From positions 1 to 45,524 of the forward strand of contig CAMBRK010000031.1 of the NCBI GenBank assembly GCA_945870185.1: a DNA stretch of 45,524 nt. The letters run 5' to 3'. Source of the stretch: Aureispira sp. CCB-QB1 (GTDB lineage: Bacteria; Bacteroidota; Bacteroidia; Chitinophagales; Saprospiraceae). The translations under genes were made by a program, and so were the position numbers. Under the pieces are notes generated by a model. That model did no database searches and was not told the origin of the DNA. It saw nothing but the letters and a program-made list of their open reading frames with translations. Shown here piece by piece: positions 35,799-45,243 of this stretch (the stretch's first letter is position 1; each line of letters starts with the position of its first letter).

Positions 35799-36161
35799 AT
35801 GGAAAAAAGAGAATGCTTGGAGTGTGGTGATCTTTTCGGAGGACGAAAGGATAAAAAATTCTGTTGTGATCAGTGTCGAACATCTCACTACAATAAGCAG
35901 AACACCGATCAGAGTAAGTTTATGCGCAATATTAACAACACCTTGCGTAAAAACAGGAGGATACTGGAAATGCTCAATCCTACGGGAAAAGCTACAGTCA
36001 CCAAGACGGACCTGCTGGATGAAGGATTTAAGTTTGCTTATTTTACTAATGAATATAAAACAAAAACAGGTAAAGTCTATCGGTTTTGTTATGAACATGG
36101 CTATCTTCAGCTCGAAAATAATCTTTATGCTTTAGTATTTAGGAAGGAGTATGTGGAATGA
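35799..36161 (+). CDS. Small zinc-ribbon protein, conserved in Bacteroidota
   Basis: A 120-residue protein with an N-terminal zinc finger (C-x2-C in CLECGDLF and C-x3-C in FCCDQCRTSHYN), then a basic helical segment (FMRNINNTLRKNRRILEML) and a C-terminal alpha/beta part (FKFAYFTNEYKTKTGKVYRFCYEHGYLQLEN). It belongs to a conserved family of unknown function; nucleic-acid binding is a guess. The start is at ATG 35799 because the promoter box ends at 35780. Confidence 0.8.
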   Translation: MEKRECLECGDLFGGRKDKKFCCDQCRTSHYNKQNTDQSKFMRNINNTLRKNRRILEMLNPTGKATVTKTDLLDEGFKFAYFTNEYKTKTGKVYRFCYEHGYLQLENNLYALVFRKEYVE

Positions 36162-36223
36162 AAAATCTTGACTTCATAAAAATAATATCTTCTGAACTGT
36201 CACCAATTATCTGATATTTTACC

Positions 36224-37078
36224 ATGGTACAAAATAAAGATTTTTTTAATCAAAAGAAAATTAAAACGAAACCAGAAGGATTTTCTAAATCGAGACAGCA
36301 GCTGCACGAAATAATTTTCGAAGCGGAAACTAAAGAAGGCAGGCTTTTTGATATAGCGCTTTTAATCATGATTGTAGCAAGTATTGTTACCATTATGCTA
36401 GAATCTGTGCCAAGCTATTATGCTCAGTATCAAACATTTTTTTATAAAATTGAGTGGGTTTTTACCATCTTCTTTACTATAGAATATTTACTCAGGATAT
36501 ACGCAGTATACAGTCCTAGATATTACATCTTTAGTTTTTTTGGCCTAATAGACCTACTCTCCATAATACCTGGTTATATTTCCTTGTTTATACCCGGCAT
36601 GCAATCACTGATGATCATCAGAGGGTTACGTTTGGTGCGATTGTTTAGGATTTTTAAATTGGATGCTTTCGTGATTCAGGGCAATCATATTCTTAACGCC
36701 TTGGTTCAAAGCAGAAACAAACTTATTGTTTTTGCCTTGAGTATTATGTTGTTAGTGACTATTTTTGGTTCAGTGATGTATTTGGTAGAGCACGACATCA
36801 ATAGTCAATTTGACAGTATACCCAGGAGTATCTATTGGGCTATAGTCACCATTACAACAGTAGGCTATGGTGATATGTCACCTAGGACGCCTTTTGGTCA
36901 ATTTATGGCATCCATTATTATGATGATGGGATATGTCATCATTGCAGTACCTACGGGTATCGTCACATCTTCTTTTATAAATACTAAAGATGTAAACACA
37001 CAGACTTGTCCCAACTGTACGAAGGAAGGTCATGATCGGGATGCCAAATATTGTGATCAGTGTGGGATTGCATTGTAG
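36224..37078 (+). CDS. Voltage-gated-like potassium channel with C-terminal zinc ribbon
   Basis: A 284-residue six-helix channel of the Kv type. The S4-like segment MIIRGLRLVRLFRIFKLD has Arg at every third position, and the selectivity filter is TTVGYGDM (residues 211-218), specific for K+. After S6 the short cytosolic tail ends in a zinc ribbon, CPNC...CDQCG. It is 62 bp after the zinc-ribbon gene and convergent with the porin gene. Confidence 0.92.
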   Translation: MVQNKDFFNQKKIKTKPEGFSKSRQQLHEIIFEAETKEGRLFDIALLIMIVASIVTIMLESVPSYYAQYQTFFYKIEWVFTIFFTIEYLLRIYAVYSPRYYIFSFFGLIDLLSIIPGYISLFIPGMQSLMIIRGLRLVRLFRIFKLDAFVIQGNHILNALVQSRNKLIVFALSIMLLVTIFGSVMYLVEHDINSQFDSIPRSIYWAIVTITTVGYGDMSPRTPFGQFMASIIMMMGYVIIAVPTGIVTSSFINTKDVNTQTCPNCTKEGHDRDAKYCDQCGIAL

Positions 37079-37130
37079 TTTTGTATATCTATATTAGGAG
37101 TAATGTATAAATTACAGCTTAACCCGATGG

Positions 37131-37149
37131 TCGCAGTTTGCAACTGCGA
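37131..37149. repeat. Short palindromic repeat, copy A
   Basis: TCGCAGTT-TGC-AACTGCGA, 8-bp arms. A second copy with the same arms lies at 37254-37272. No T-run, so not a terminator. Confidence 0.85.
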
Positions 37150-37253
37150 TCCTATAATTTATGAATTTGTAATTCAATAGTAGAATGATCAGTATAAATA
37201 GCTGGTTTTTAGTAAATAGTAGATAACGTATTAAAAATACTTGAAATACGGCA

Positions 37254-37272
37254 TCGCAGTTGGAAACTGCGA
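37254..37272. repeat. Short palindromic repeat, copy B
   Basis: TCGCAGTT-GGA-AACTGCGA, 123 bp from copy A; only the loop differs. The rest of the 37079-37386 gap is AT-rich without a gene. Confidence 0.85.
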
Positions 37273-37386
37273 CGATCGAAGTACTTTTTTATGCTATGTG
37301 ATTTTGTAATCTTAAAGTATAGCTTCACAAGAGTGGCAAAATTACACGTTTCGGATCGTAGTCATCATGTTGGGCTCTGAACCTTC

Positions 37387-38505
37387 TTAAAACCAAACGG
37401 TAATATTCGAAACCAGCCAGTTCATGTTTTTAGAAGGTGTTTTATTGCGGTCGAAATAGACTAAATCATCAGAAAAAAATCTGCGACCTTCAAGTCTGAA
37501 CATAGCGTTTTTATCTACCTTTACATTGAGACAAAGCCCACCGCTGAAGGTTTTGAAAGGACGATTTCCAGTTATCGGGCTGATTTGGATATTATGGGTA
37601 TCATTAAAATATTCCAACCTACCTGAAAGGGCGTATTTCTCAGAAAATGAATATTGACCTATGATATTTCCTTGCCACCAAATATGGTTTTCTGACGTAG
37701 AAAATTGATTTTGTTTGGTTTGATTTCCTACATAAAAACAAGCCGTTGCAGCATACCTGTTTTTCTTGAATATCCAGTAAATATCACTAAAATATCTCAT
37801 TCTGAAATCGGGAGATGCCTCAGACCTTTCATCGCCTATATAAGTGTTCCAATTGATCAGGTGGTTTGCATGGGGTCTGTATTCTATCTGAGTTCCCATA
37901 GATTTGCCGGCATTTTGATCCTGAATTTGTTGCCAACCATTGAGTAAAAACAGGTAAGCATTTACTTTACTACTAAGAACTGCTGACAGTTTTATACCGG
38001 ATAGATAATACGGCACATACTCAGGGGCGAGACTCCTAGTATACATGAGATGGTCTTTGGATATTGCGCTTTCGTTGGTATATGGTGACCCTAGTATGCC
38101 AGCATCAAGCCAAATTTCCTTAGATTTTGATAGTTTTATGCCAGCAGAACATTCTACTAAATTTTTTAATGTGGCAGGCTCAGCGCTGTAGTTTGCATTC
38201 ATATAAGTCCCAAATCCCGGTATCAATCTGGCCCGAAAGGACGGATTTTGATATCTCAGATCTATATAGGCAAGGTTTACATTGAGCTCATTATTGCGTG
38301 ACATGCTAACAAAGTAGGGTACTTGATTATTGTTGGCATTAGAAAAATGATTACCATAATACAAATCTATATAACCTCCTATGGACAATTTCTCTATCTG
38401 TATCCCACCTGTAGTATCAGCAAGCCCCGTATTGGATACTTGGCCATAAAAAGGTTGGAAAAATAAAATACTTACCAAAATTAAGATAAATTGTTTTAAA
38501 ACCAT
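37387..38505 (-). CDS. Outer-membrane beta-barrel porin, BBP2/OmpL-like
   Basis: A 372-residue exported protein (signal MVLKQFILILVSILFFQPFYG) with alternating beta-strand pattern over its length and a terminal aromatic residue (SNITVWF), the usual barrel signature. SIGGYIDLYYG and LAYIDLRYQNPSFRARLIPGFGTY match the putative beta-barrel porin-2 family (PF07642). It lies 74 bp downstream of ktrA on the same strand and may be part of that operon, giving outer-membrane passage for the ion (inference). Confidence 0.85.
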   Translation of the reverse strand: MVLKQFILILVSILFFQPFYGQVSNTGLADTTGGIQIEKLSIGGYIDLYYGNHFSNANNNQVPYFVSMSRNNELNVNLAYIDLRYQNPSFRARLIPGFGTYMNANYSAEPATLKNLVECSAGIKLSKSKEIWLDAGILGSPYTNESAISKDHLMYTRSLAPEYVPYYLSGIKLSAVLSSKVNAYLFLLNGWQQIQDQNAGKSMGTQIEYRPHANHLINWNTYIGDERSEASPDFRMRYFSDIYWIFKKNRYAATACFYVGNQTKQNQFSTSENHIWWQGNIIGQYSFSEKYALSGRLEYFNDTHNIQISPITGNRPFKTFSGGLCLNVKVDKNAMFRLEGRRFFSDDLVYFDRNKTPSKNMNWLVSNITVWF

Positions 38506-38579
38506 CTTTCCTTAAAGGATTTAATTAACCATAATGCTTGCCATAAGAAAATAATCTTTAATAAACGGACGATTTACCG

Positions 38580-39275
38580 TCAACTGTTTTCTTCTATAAA
38601 TTTATCCACATTCCCTTTTTGCCCAAAAATGAGCAGTAAGTCATCAGATTCAAACTCATAAACAGAATGTAAAATGCCATAAACCTTTCTTTCATTGTAC
38701 GCACTGCCCAAATAATTTGTCATCGCCGTTTGTTTGATGACGGTGATGATGTGCGCTTTGTACTTATTTTTGATATCCAGATCTTTGAGTGTTTTTCCTA
38801 TAATTTTTTGTGGGATTTTAACTTCTACAATCTCGTAATTACCGTGCAAATCCATGGATTTTATGGCACCTCTGACCATAATTCTGTTCGCTAGTTCATG
38901 GGCGTATTCTGCTTCTGGTTCTATGACCTCATCTATTTGCATCGCTTCCAATACAGATTTATGTACGGGCGTCAGACATCGTGCTATGATTCTACCTTTA
39001 AAATGTTTTTTGATCAATGCCGTAGTGGTAATAGATGCACCTACATCTTCTCCTATGGCGATCACTACTATGTCAGAATCATCTAGTGGTAAGTGGTTTA
39101 CGGCAGTTTCATCCGTAGTATTTAATCCTATGGCATGTTGTATTTTTCTTTGTAAGGCTTCTACATTTACAGGGTTAAGATCTACACCAAAAACTTCATG
39201 CCCATCTTCGGTAAGGGCTGTGGCCAAATTTCCTCCAAAATTACCTAATCCTATAATAATTATTTTCTTTTTCAT
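38580..39275 (-). CDS. ktrA: K+ transport regulatory subunit KtrA/TrkA-type
   Basis: A 231-residue RCK protein. GLGNFGGNLATALTEDGHEV is the nucleotide-binding Rossmann motif (RCK_N), and a TrkA_C domain covers ~140-225. KtrA octamers gate the KtrB channel in response to ATP/ADP. It follows ktrB with a 38-bp gap. Confidence 0.92.
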   Translation of the reverse strand: MKKKIIIIGLGNFGGNLATALTEDGHEVFGVDLNPVNVEALQRKIQHAIGLNTTDETAVNHLPLDDSDIVVIAIGEDVGASITTTALIKKHFKGRIIARCLTPVHKSVLEAMQIDEVIEPEAEYAHELANRIMVRGAIKSMDLHGNYEIVEVKIPQKIIGKTLKDLDIKNKYKAHIITVIKQTAMTNYLGSAYNERKVYGILHSVYEFESDDLLLIFGQKGNVDKFIEENS

Positions 39276-39313
39276 TCCCTGCTGATTTTAAGGTAAACTT
39301 TTGATTTTTAAAA

Positions 39314-41095
39314 TTAATTTATAAAAACATTTTCTTTAGGGTAATATGGAGTACAACTTTTTTCCTTTCCTGAAAATCTAGCTAACAATGCGATCAAAAA
39401 AGTCAAAAAACTTACTCTACCCAAAAACATAAGTATAATCAGAACAATTTGACTGGCATCATGTAAGCTTCCAGTGATACCAATACTCAAACCTACCGTA
39501 GAGTATGCAGATATGCACTCAAATAAGATATCTTTAAATAAAAGTTGGTTTTCAAAAAATGATATTAAAAAGGTACCAAAGCTAATCGCAAAAATAGATA
39601 AAAGAATGACTGCATTTACCTGATTGATGACATAGAAGGGGATTTCTTTGAGCCTTACAATCATTTTTTCTTTACCAGTGATTTGGTTCCACAAATTGAG
39701 TAAAGCTACTGCAAATGTTGTAGTTTTGATACCTCCACCAGTAGATCCGGGAGATGCACCGATCCACATCAGAGCCATGGTCAACATCAACGCAGGAATA
39801 CCCATTTCAGCCATGTTTATATTGTTAAAGCCGGCAGTTCTCGGTGTGATGGCATTAAAAATAGACACAAATATCTTTCCTGCCAGCGTGTGTTCTTTCA
39901 GAGTGCCATCATATTCCCCTACAAAAAATAAAACTGTGCCTGTCACTAATAGGATAGATGTGGTGAATAAGATCAACCAACTATTAGTAGTGGTCCGATT
40001 AATTTGATTTTTGTATGGAATCCTCAACACTGTTATTTTGGATAATAACCTGATGGAGATGTTTTTTAATTGGTAATAATGATTGATCATGACGGTATAT
40101 CCGAGACCACCCGTGATAATCAGCCAGCCCACGATCATTTGCAAAGGATAATTGAATCTGACTGTACTTTCGTACAATGAATTGGTTAATGTGGAAAAAC
40201 CACCATTACAAAAGGCTGATATTGAATGAAATACGGAGAAAAAAAAAGGATTATTGCTTACAGCACGATCACCGTATATAGATATAAAAATGAGAATTGC
40301 TCCTGTCAACTCCACCAAAAAGGTAATCAGTATGATCTTAAATAAGGTTTGAAAGGTATTATTATTGTCCAGTTCTTTGATCATCTCGCTGACCATCATT
40401 CTGTTTTTGAATGAAGTGGAAGACTTGAAGAGCAACGCAAAAATATTGGTAACTGTCAAAACCCCCAAGCCACCCAGTTGGATGAGTATGATGATGATCG
40501 ATTGGCCAAACAATGTGAAATCTTTGCCTGTGTCCAAGACTGCTAGACCTGTCACCGTAACTGCGCTCGTAGAAGTGAATAGAGCATCCAGAAAACTGAT
40601 ATTCTTATAGGTTGCTACTGGCAACATTAACGTAAATGTTCCAAACAAGATCAAAAAAATAAAACTCAGTACAAAAAGCAACGCTGGATGGATTTGGGTA
40701 TTGCCGAGACTAGAAATTTTAAATGACATCGCTATAAACCCAACAGCTAAAGCAAAAAACTGTCTGAAACCTTCGATGTCAATACTACTGTTAAATAATC
40801 CGGTAATCCAAAATATGGAGATCATGAAATATGTAAAAGTAAACACACTAAGTATGACTCGAGCTATTTTGATAAATGTTTGTTTCGCAGCAAAAGTCAG
40901 AGAAATAATCAATCCCAATGCATAACCACTAAATATAAGATTGGCAAACTTGTAGGAAATCTCAAAATGAGCTTGCCTGAAATAAGGAAAACTAGTGTAT
41001 AGTATCTGAAAAATGATGATAAATATGGCTAATCCAAATATTAGATTGGAAAGTAACTTAAAGTATTTATCTAAAATAAAAAGTAACTTGAGCAT
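39314..41095 (-). CDS. ktrB: K+ transporter membrane subunit KtrB/TrkH-type
   Basis: A 593-residue SKT-family protein. Four pore-loop repeats are visible: TVTGLAVLDT, FCNGGFSTL, TPRTAGFN and YSTVGLSIG, each with its selectivity glycine; GASPGSTGGGIKTTT is the intramembrane gate region. Compared with ~450-residue KtrB, there are ~150 extra N-terminal residues with about four hydrophobic helices, a form seen in Bacteroidota. Na+-dependent K+ uptake is the family role. Confidence 0.92.
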   Translation of the reverse strand: MLKLLFILDKYFKLLSNLIFGLAIFIIIFQILYTSFPYFRQAHFEISYKFANLIFSGYALGLIISLTFAAKQTFIKIARVILSVFTFTYFMISIFWITGLFNSSIDIEGFRQFFALAVGFIAMSFKISSLGNTQIHPALLFVLSFIFLILFGTFTLMLPVATYKNISFLDALFTSTSAVTVTGLAVLDTGKDFTLFGQSIIIILIQLGGLGVLTVTNIFALLFKSSTSFKNRMMVSEMIKELDNNNTFQTLFKIILITFLVELTGAILIFISIYGDRAVSNNPFFFSVFHSISAFCNGGFSTLTNSLYESTVRFNYPLQMIVGWLIITGGLGYTVMINHYYQLKNISIRLLSKITVLRIPYKNQINRTTTNSWLILFTTSILLVTGTVLFFVGEYDGTLKEHTLAGKIFVSIFNAITPRTAGFNNINMAEMGIPALMLTMALMWIGASPGSTGGGIKTTTFAVALLNLWNQITGKEKMIVRLKEIPFYVINQVNAVILLSIFAISFGTFLISFFENQLLFKDILFECISAYSTVGLSIGITGSLHDASQIVLIILMFLGRVSFLTFLIALLARFSGKEKSCTPYYPKENVFIN

Positions 41096-41159
41096 TATGA
41101 CTGCTTATAACACTTGGGTTAGAATACACTCCATGATAGTGTTTTTTAAATTTTAGGGG

Positions 41160-41167
41160 CAAATGTA
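41160..41167 (-). promoter_or_regulatory. -7 element of ktrB
   Basis: Minus strand TACATTTG, 64 nt before the ATG; no -33 box at standard spacing. Confidence 0.5.
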
Positions 41168-41257
41168 GTTATATTTCAAATTTTTAAAACTTTTTTGAGA
41201 AATAGTTATTGTTTTTTGTCAATGCAATGCATTTTTTTCAACAAAAAAGATGAAGTA

Positions 41258-41680
41258 ATGGACATTTTAAGAAATATTGGAAGTTTGATTTTAGGCATCG
41301 TTGCAGGCATGATCGTAAACTATGCCTTGATTACCATGGGTAATATGATCATTGTTCCACCATTGGGAGGTGATATCTCATCGCCTGATGGATTAAAAGC
41401 ATCCATCCCTTTATTTGAATGGCAACATTTTGTCTTTCCATTTTTGGCTCATGCCTTAGGAACTTTTGTAGGTGCAGCAATCGCCTCACATGTAGCAGCA
41501 GATAATAAAATTAAGTTCGCACTTACCATAGGATTTTTTTTCCTGATGGGTAGTGTAGCCAATATGGTTTTGCTACCAGCCCCACTTTGGTTTTCCATTT
41601 TAGATTTTGTATTGGCATATGTACCGATGGCATATTTAGGATGGATGGTGATACATAAACTTTTTAAACCGTCTCTTTAA
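41258..41680 (+). CDS. Small membrane protein of unknown function
   Basis: A 140-residue protein with four hydrophobic helices (SLILGIVAGMIVNYALITMG, HFVFPFLAHALGTFVGAAIA, FALTIGFFFLMGSVANMVLL, ILDFVLAYVPMAYLGWMVI). The frame is open from 41195 but ATG 41258 gives a clean first helix. Divergent from ktrB, convergent with the PF10136 gene. No recognised family. Confidence 0.75.
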   Translation: MDILRNIGSLILGIVAGMIVNYALITMGNMIIVPPLGGDISSPDGLKASIPLFEWQHFVFPFLAHALGTFVGAAIASHVAADNKIKFALTIGFFFLMGSVANMVLLPAPLWFSILDFVLAYVPMAYLGWMVIHKLFKPSL

Positions 41681-41693
41681 ATATTATATTTGT

Positions 41694-43697
41694 TTAGGTT
41701 CCTTTCTTCTTTTCGGTGGGATAGAAAAAAGACAAAGGCTCTTCTGAAAATTTATTTTTGATGGCAATGATGACATCATCCAATTGATCAAAACGGATGC
41801 CTCGCGCTCTAAGCGCCAGTGTCATAGACAATGAAAAACTTACTATAAAATTTACAAAACCAATGATGCCTATTCCTGCTAGTCCCATGATGACTTGATA
41901 AGTTTCTAAGGTGAATTGGCTACCATACAAGGCCAGCATAAAATTACCAGCTGCAAATGTTATATGTCTGATATCTATATCTAAGCCCACAATACTGCCC
42001 ACGGTACCTACACAACCCATAAAAATTCCAAACCATATATTGGAAATGATACCAGCCCAATATTGATCTACAAAATTGGCTACAGATTCAGTTCTTCTTT
42101 GCCCTATCGATGCTAAAAGGAAAGGGTGTCTTCTGATTCGATCGGGAATTTTTTCAGTTTTTATTTTATTGGCCACTGACCCTGCAATGAGACCAGATAT
42201 AAATAGAAATACTCCCGCTATAGCCGAATGCAGGATTACAGGTGTTTCAAAAATAATCAGATCCTGGATAAGACCATCGACCTTAAGTACGGCTGCGTTT
42301 TCGCCGGTAAGAAAAGACCATAAAAATATGAGTAATAATGCGACAGGCATGACCATCAACACATTGCCTACAAAGGCTATGAACTGACTCCTCCATACTT
42401 GGGACACAGTCTCACTGAGTTGCACAAAATTGGACTTCTTTGCCATGTCTTCTTCAATTTGTTTTGCCAATGCTGCGGCTGTCATAGCAGGTTGTTTGGT
42501 AGCCAGACTTTGGTGCAACAAGTAAATCAATGTAAATGCTACGCTGTAATTAATACTGTATGATATGGCTTTGGCAAATAAGCTCACATCCCACGAACCC
42601 ATTTTCATTTTGATCAGACACGCAAATGCTACAATAGCGCCACCACCCAATGCTTTTTTAAGTAAATTCCAATATTGGGCTTTGTCTGTTGTGATATAAT
42701 TTTCTCCTTTTAAAGCAATGTTTCGGGTGATCTCTTTGGCATATATCTGGGTAGATTTGTTTACATATTCTCCTATCTTGGATTGGCTATGACTTAGTGA
42801 AAGCAACATCTTAAAGAGATAAACCAATTTCTGTGATTGGGTCTGACCATTATGCTGATTTAACAGATTTAATATCATGCTCAATCTCTCCAATAACTTT
42901 TCAAGTAACAGCATTTGAAGATGAACTTTATAATTAATACCATTGATACTTACATTATGGTATGCATTATTTATAAAATTCTGACATTGAATAATAAGTG
43001 TTGCTGTTTGTTCAAAATATTGAGGACCTTGATCGCTTATGGAATGAAGTTGTTTTTCTATTTGAAATTGCAGAATCAAAAATGGATTTTGTTCTTTAGC
43101 TATGTCAGGTACCATTTTTGTAATATTGGTATCCATTCCTATAGTCCTAATTTTGGACATGATGATTTGCATGGCATCCAAGAGTTGAGATGTCACCTTA
43201 CCATCGTTAGCAAAGATATGGTCTTCATCAAATTGGAATAGCTTTATCATATGTACTAAGGAGTCTTCATGCAGTGAAGATATCCATAAGTCATCACCGC
43301 TTTGGTAAAAATAATCCTGAAAAATACGTTCAATACTATCTTCTTCAGTAAATAAAGGTAATACTTTTTGTCCTATCCGTCTGAATAATTCACCTAAAAA
43401 AGCTTGGTCTAAAATCAAATCTGCATCCGTGAGTATGGTGACAAATTCTCGTCCCTCGCATTGATGCCTCAAAAATGATATTAAGCCTTTTCTGTAATCA
43501 TCAGATGCATTCAACAAACCGACCAAACAATCCAATCTCTCTTGCCTGAGATATTTATCACTTCTGAGTAAAGCAATCAGTGCGAGTACATGGACTTTAT
43601 TTTCGGGAAATGCAGTCTCTGTGATCAGTTTTAGTGCTTTTTCTATGCTGTTACTGTCATAGTTCACCATTTTATTTTTTACTGTTTCTGACTCCAT
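41694..43697 (-). CDS. PF10136 family membrane protein (annotated elsewhere as site-specific recombinase Gcr)
   Basis: A 667-residue protein: a helical soluble N-terminal half (~1-340) and a C-terminal half with at least six membrane helices (e.g. GGAIVAFACLIKMKM, VLMVMPVALLLIFLWSFL, VILHSAIAGVFLFISGLIAG). It resembles the PF10136 'SpecificRecomb' family. I see no tyrosine- or serine-recombinase catalytic motif, and a membrane protein is unlikely to be a recombinase, so that label is doubtful. Its stop is 13 bp from the small membrane protein's stop. Confidence 0.85.
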   Translation of the reverse strand: MESETVKNKMVNYDSNSIEKALKLITETAFPENKVHVLALIALLRSDKYLRQERLDCLVGLLNASDDYRKGLISFLRHQCEGREFVTILTDADLILDQAFLGELFRRIGQKVLPLFTEEDSIERIFQDYFYQSGDDLWISSLHEDSLVHMIKLFQFDEDHIFANDGKVTSQLLDAMQIIMSKIRTIGMDTNITKMVPDIAKEQNPFLILQFQIEKQLHSISDQGPQYFEQTATLIIQCQNFINNAYHNVSINGINYKVHLQMLLLEKLLERLSMILNLLNQHNGQTQSQKLVYLFKMLLSLSHSQSKIGEYVNKSTQIYAKEITRNIALKGENYITTDKAQYWNLLKKALGGGAIVAFACLIKMKMGSWDVSLFAKAISYSINYSVAFTLIYLLHQSLATKQPAMTAAALAKQIEEDMAKKSNFVQLSETVSQVWRSQFIAFVGNVLMVMPVALLLIFLWSFLTGENAAVLKVDGLIQDLIIFETPVILHSAIAGVFLFISGLIAGSVANKIKTEKIPDRIRRHPFLLASIGQRRTESVANFVDQYWAGIISNIWFGIFMGCVGTVGSIVGLDIDIRHITFAAGNFMLALYGSQFTLETYQVIMGLAGIGIIGFVNFIVSFSLSMTLALRARGIRFDQLDDVIIAIKNKFSEEPLSFFYPTEKKKGT

Positions 43698-43879
43698 ATT
43701 TATTACAATTGTTTTTTGTAGAGAATAGTTTTTGGCTCGCGCTTATTCTATTGTCTTTTATTCCTTTTTAAATCAATATAATCAGGTCCATAGTTCTGTA
43801 TTTTGTTAATAAAATCATAAACTGTGTTATATGAAGTATATATTGCACAACTTCAAATATTTAATTATGTTTTATTAAC

Positions 43880-43887
43880 TAATTTTG
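43880..43887 (+). promoter_or_regulatory. -7 element of the TlpA-like gene
   Basis: TAATTTTG, 41 nt before ATG 43929 and downstream of the in-frame ATG at 43824, so it favours 43929. No -33 TTTG at standard spacing. Confidence 0.55.
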
Positions 43888-43928
43888 CACTCATTTTATT
43901 TAAAACATTAAAATTCAAATTTTTAAAC

Positions 43929-45038
43929 ATGGCGTTGGTACAAAGATTATTTTTATTATTATTACCATTTGTTATAGCTACATCATGTGGTGCTATCAAA
44001 GGAACGGTAATCACAGGTACTCTGCAAGGAGCTGAAAATATGACGGTTTTTCTTGACGAACTGTCTATCACTACTCAACCTAAAATACTTTTGCAAGAAA
44101 AGGTAGGAGCAGATGGGAAATTTAAGCTTTCATTTCCAGATGGAGTTAAGAAAGGGATTTATAGACTGAGAATAGGAGAGCAAGTTGCTGACTTATTGAT
44201 GGACGGTACTGAAAAAGAAGTTGTAGTTTCAGGTAGTCTATCGGGATTAAATGAGTTCAATTATACAGTAACTGGATCTAAATTGTCAGAGGAGTATTTG
44301 AAAACAGTGAGAGATTATATAGACAAAAAGATGGATGTTCCTGCTCTGACAACGTATACAGGAAAAACAGCTGATCCTCTTGTAGGTTTTCAAATAGCGG
44401 CTAGACTTTTTACATTCAGACCAGAGTTTACAGATTTACATAAAGAAGTTTCTGGAAGAATGAATACCACTTATCCGGAACTCAATCTTACTAAAGAATA
44501 TGCCAGCATCATAGCGCAACTTGAGCAACAAATGCAAGCACAGATGGCAGCTCAAAAGATCAAAGTAGGTGAGCCCGCTCCTGAGATTGCCCTTCCAGAT
44601 CCGAATGGAAAAATGAGAAAACTTTCAGATTACAAGGGCAAAGTTGTTCTTATTGACTTTTGGGCGTCTTGGTGTGGTCCTTGCAGAAAAGCAAATCCGC
44701 ATGTTGTAGAAGTATATCATAAATACAAATCACAAGGTTTTGATGTATTAAGTGTATCATTGGATGGTATTGATAGCCGTACTGCTGAGAGAATAGGTGA
44801 TGCCGCACAGCTCAATGAACAAATGGCAGCACAAAAGCAAAGATGGACTGATGCCATCAAACAAGATCAATTAGCATGGGACGGTCACGTATCGGATCTT
44901 AAAAAATGGGAGTGTGCTCCTGCAGGTGAATATGGCGTTAGAAGTATACCACAAACATTTCTAGTGGGAAGAGACGGCAAGATCGTTGCGGTCAATCCTA
45001 GGACTGACCTAGAAGAGCAAGTGAAGAAATTTTTGTAA
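43929..45038 (+). CDS. TlpA-like thioredoxin lipoprotein with N-terminal DUF4369-like domain
   Basis: A 369-residue lipoprotein (MALVQRLFLLLLPFVIATSC, lipobox ATSC). Residues ~25-125 form a beta-rich DUF4369-like domain (VITGTLQGAENMTVFLDEL), then a helical linker and a thioredoxin/AhpC-TSA-like domain (~215-369) with active site W-C249-G-P-C252 in FWASWCGPCRKANP and the cis-Pro loop SIPQTFL. It should be a periplasmic thiol reductase or disulfide-exchange protein, as in cytochrome c maturation. Start at ATG 43929, after the -7 box. Confidence 0.92.
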   Translation: MALVQRLFLLLLPFVIATSCGAIKGTVITGTLQGAENMTVFLDELSITTQPKILLQEKVGADGKFKLSFPDGVKKGIYRLRIGEQVADLLMDGTEKEVVVSGSLSGLNEFNYTVTGSKLSEEYLKTVRDYIDKKMDVPALTTYTGKTADPLVGFQIAARLFTFRPEFTDLHKEVSGRMNTTYPELNLTKEYASIIAQLEQQMQAQMAAQKIKVGEPAPEIALPDPNGKMRKLSDYKGKVVLIDFWASWCGPCRKANPHVVEVYHKYKSQGFDVLSVSLDGIDSRTAERIGDAAQLNEQMAAQKQRWTDAIKQDQLAWDGHVSDLKKWECAPAGEYGVRSIPQTFLVGRDGKIVAVNPRTDLEEQVKKFL

Positions 45039-45064
45039 GATACTTTCGAAAGAGAAATATAAGA

Positions 45065-45092
45065 AAGCCGGCTTCGTGTCGGCTTTTTTTTT
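45065..45092 (+). terminator. Intrinsic terminator of the TlpA-like gene
   Basis: AAGCCG (45065-45070) pairs with CGGCTT (45080-45085), followed by a nine-base T run. From here to 45243 I see no gene. Confidence 0.85.
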
Positions 45093-45243
45093 GGATTGGC
45101 TTTTTATTGAACCCATTATTCGTGTACAGGTATGACAAGGTGAAAATAAGGCCCACAGAGCTATATTTCTTATGATTTCAGAGCCACTTTATTGCAATTT
45201 AATTTCATCAGATAATCTTTATTTTTCGATCATCAATACATTA

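Noticed and set aside
41694-43697. Calling this gene a site-specific recombinase
   Set aside because: No recombinase catalytic motif and many membrane helices; the family name is not supported by the sequence.
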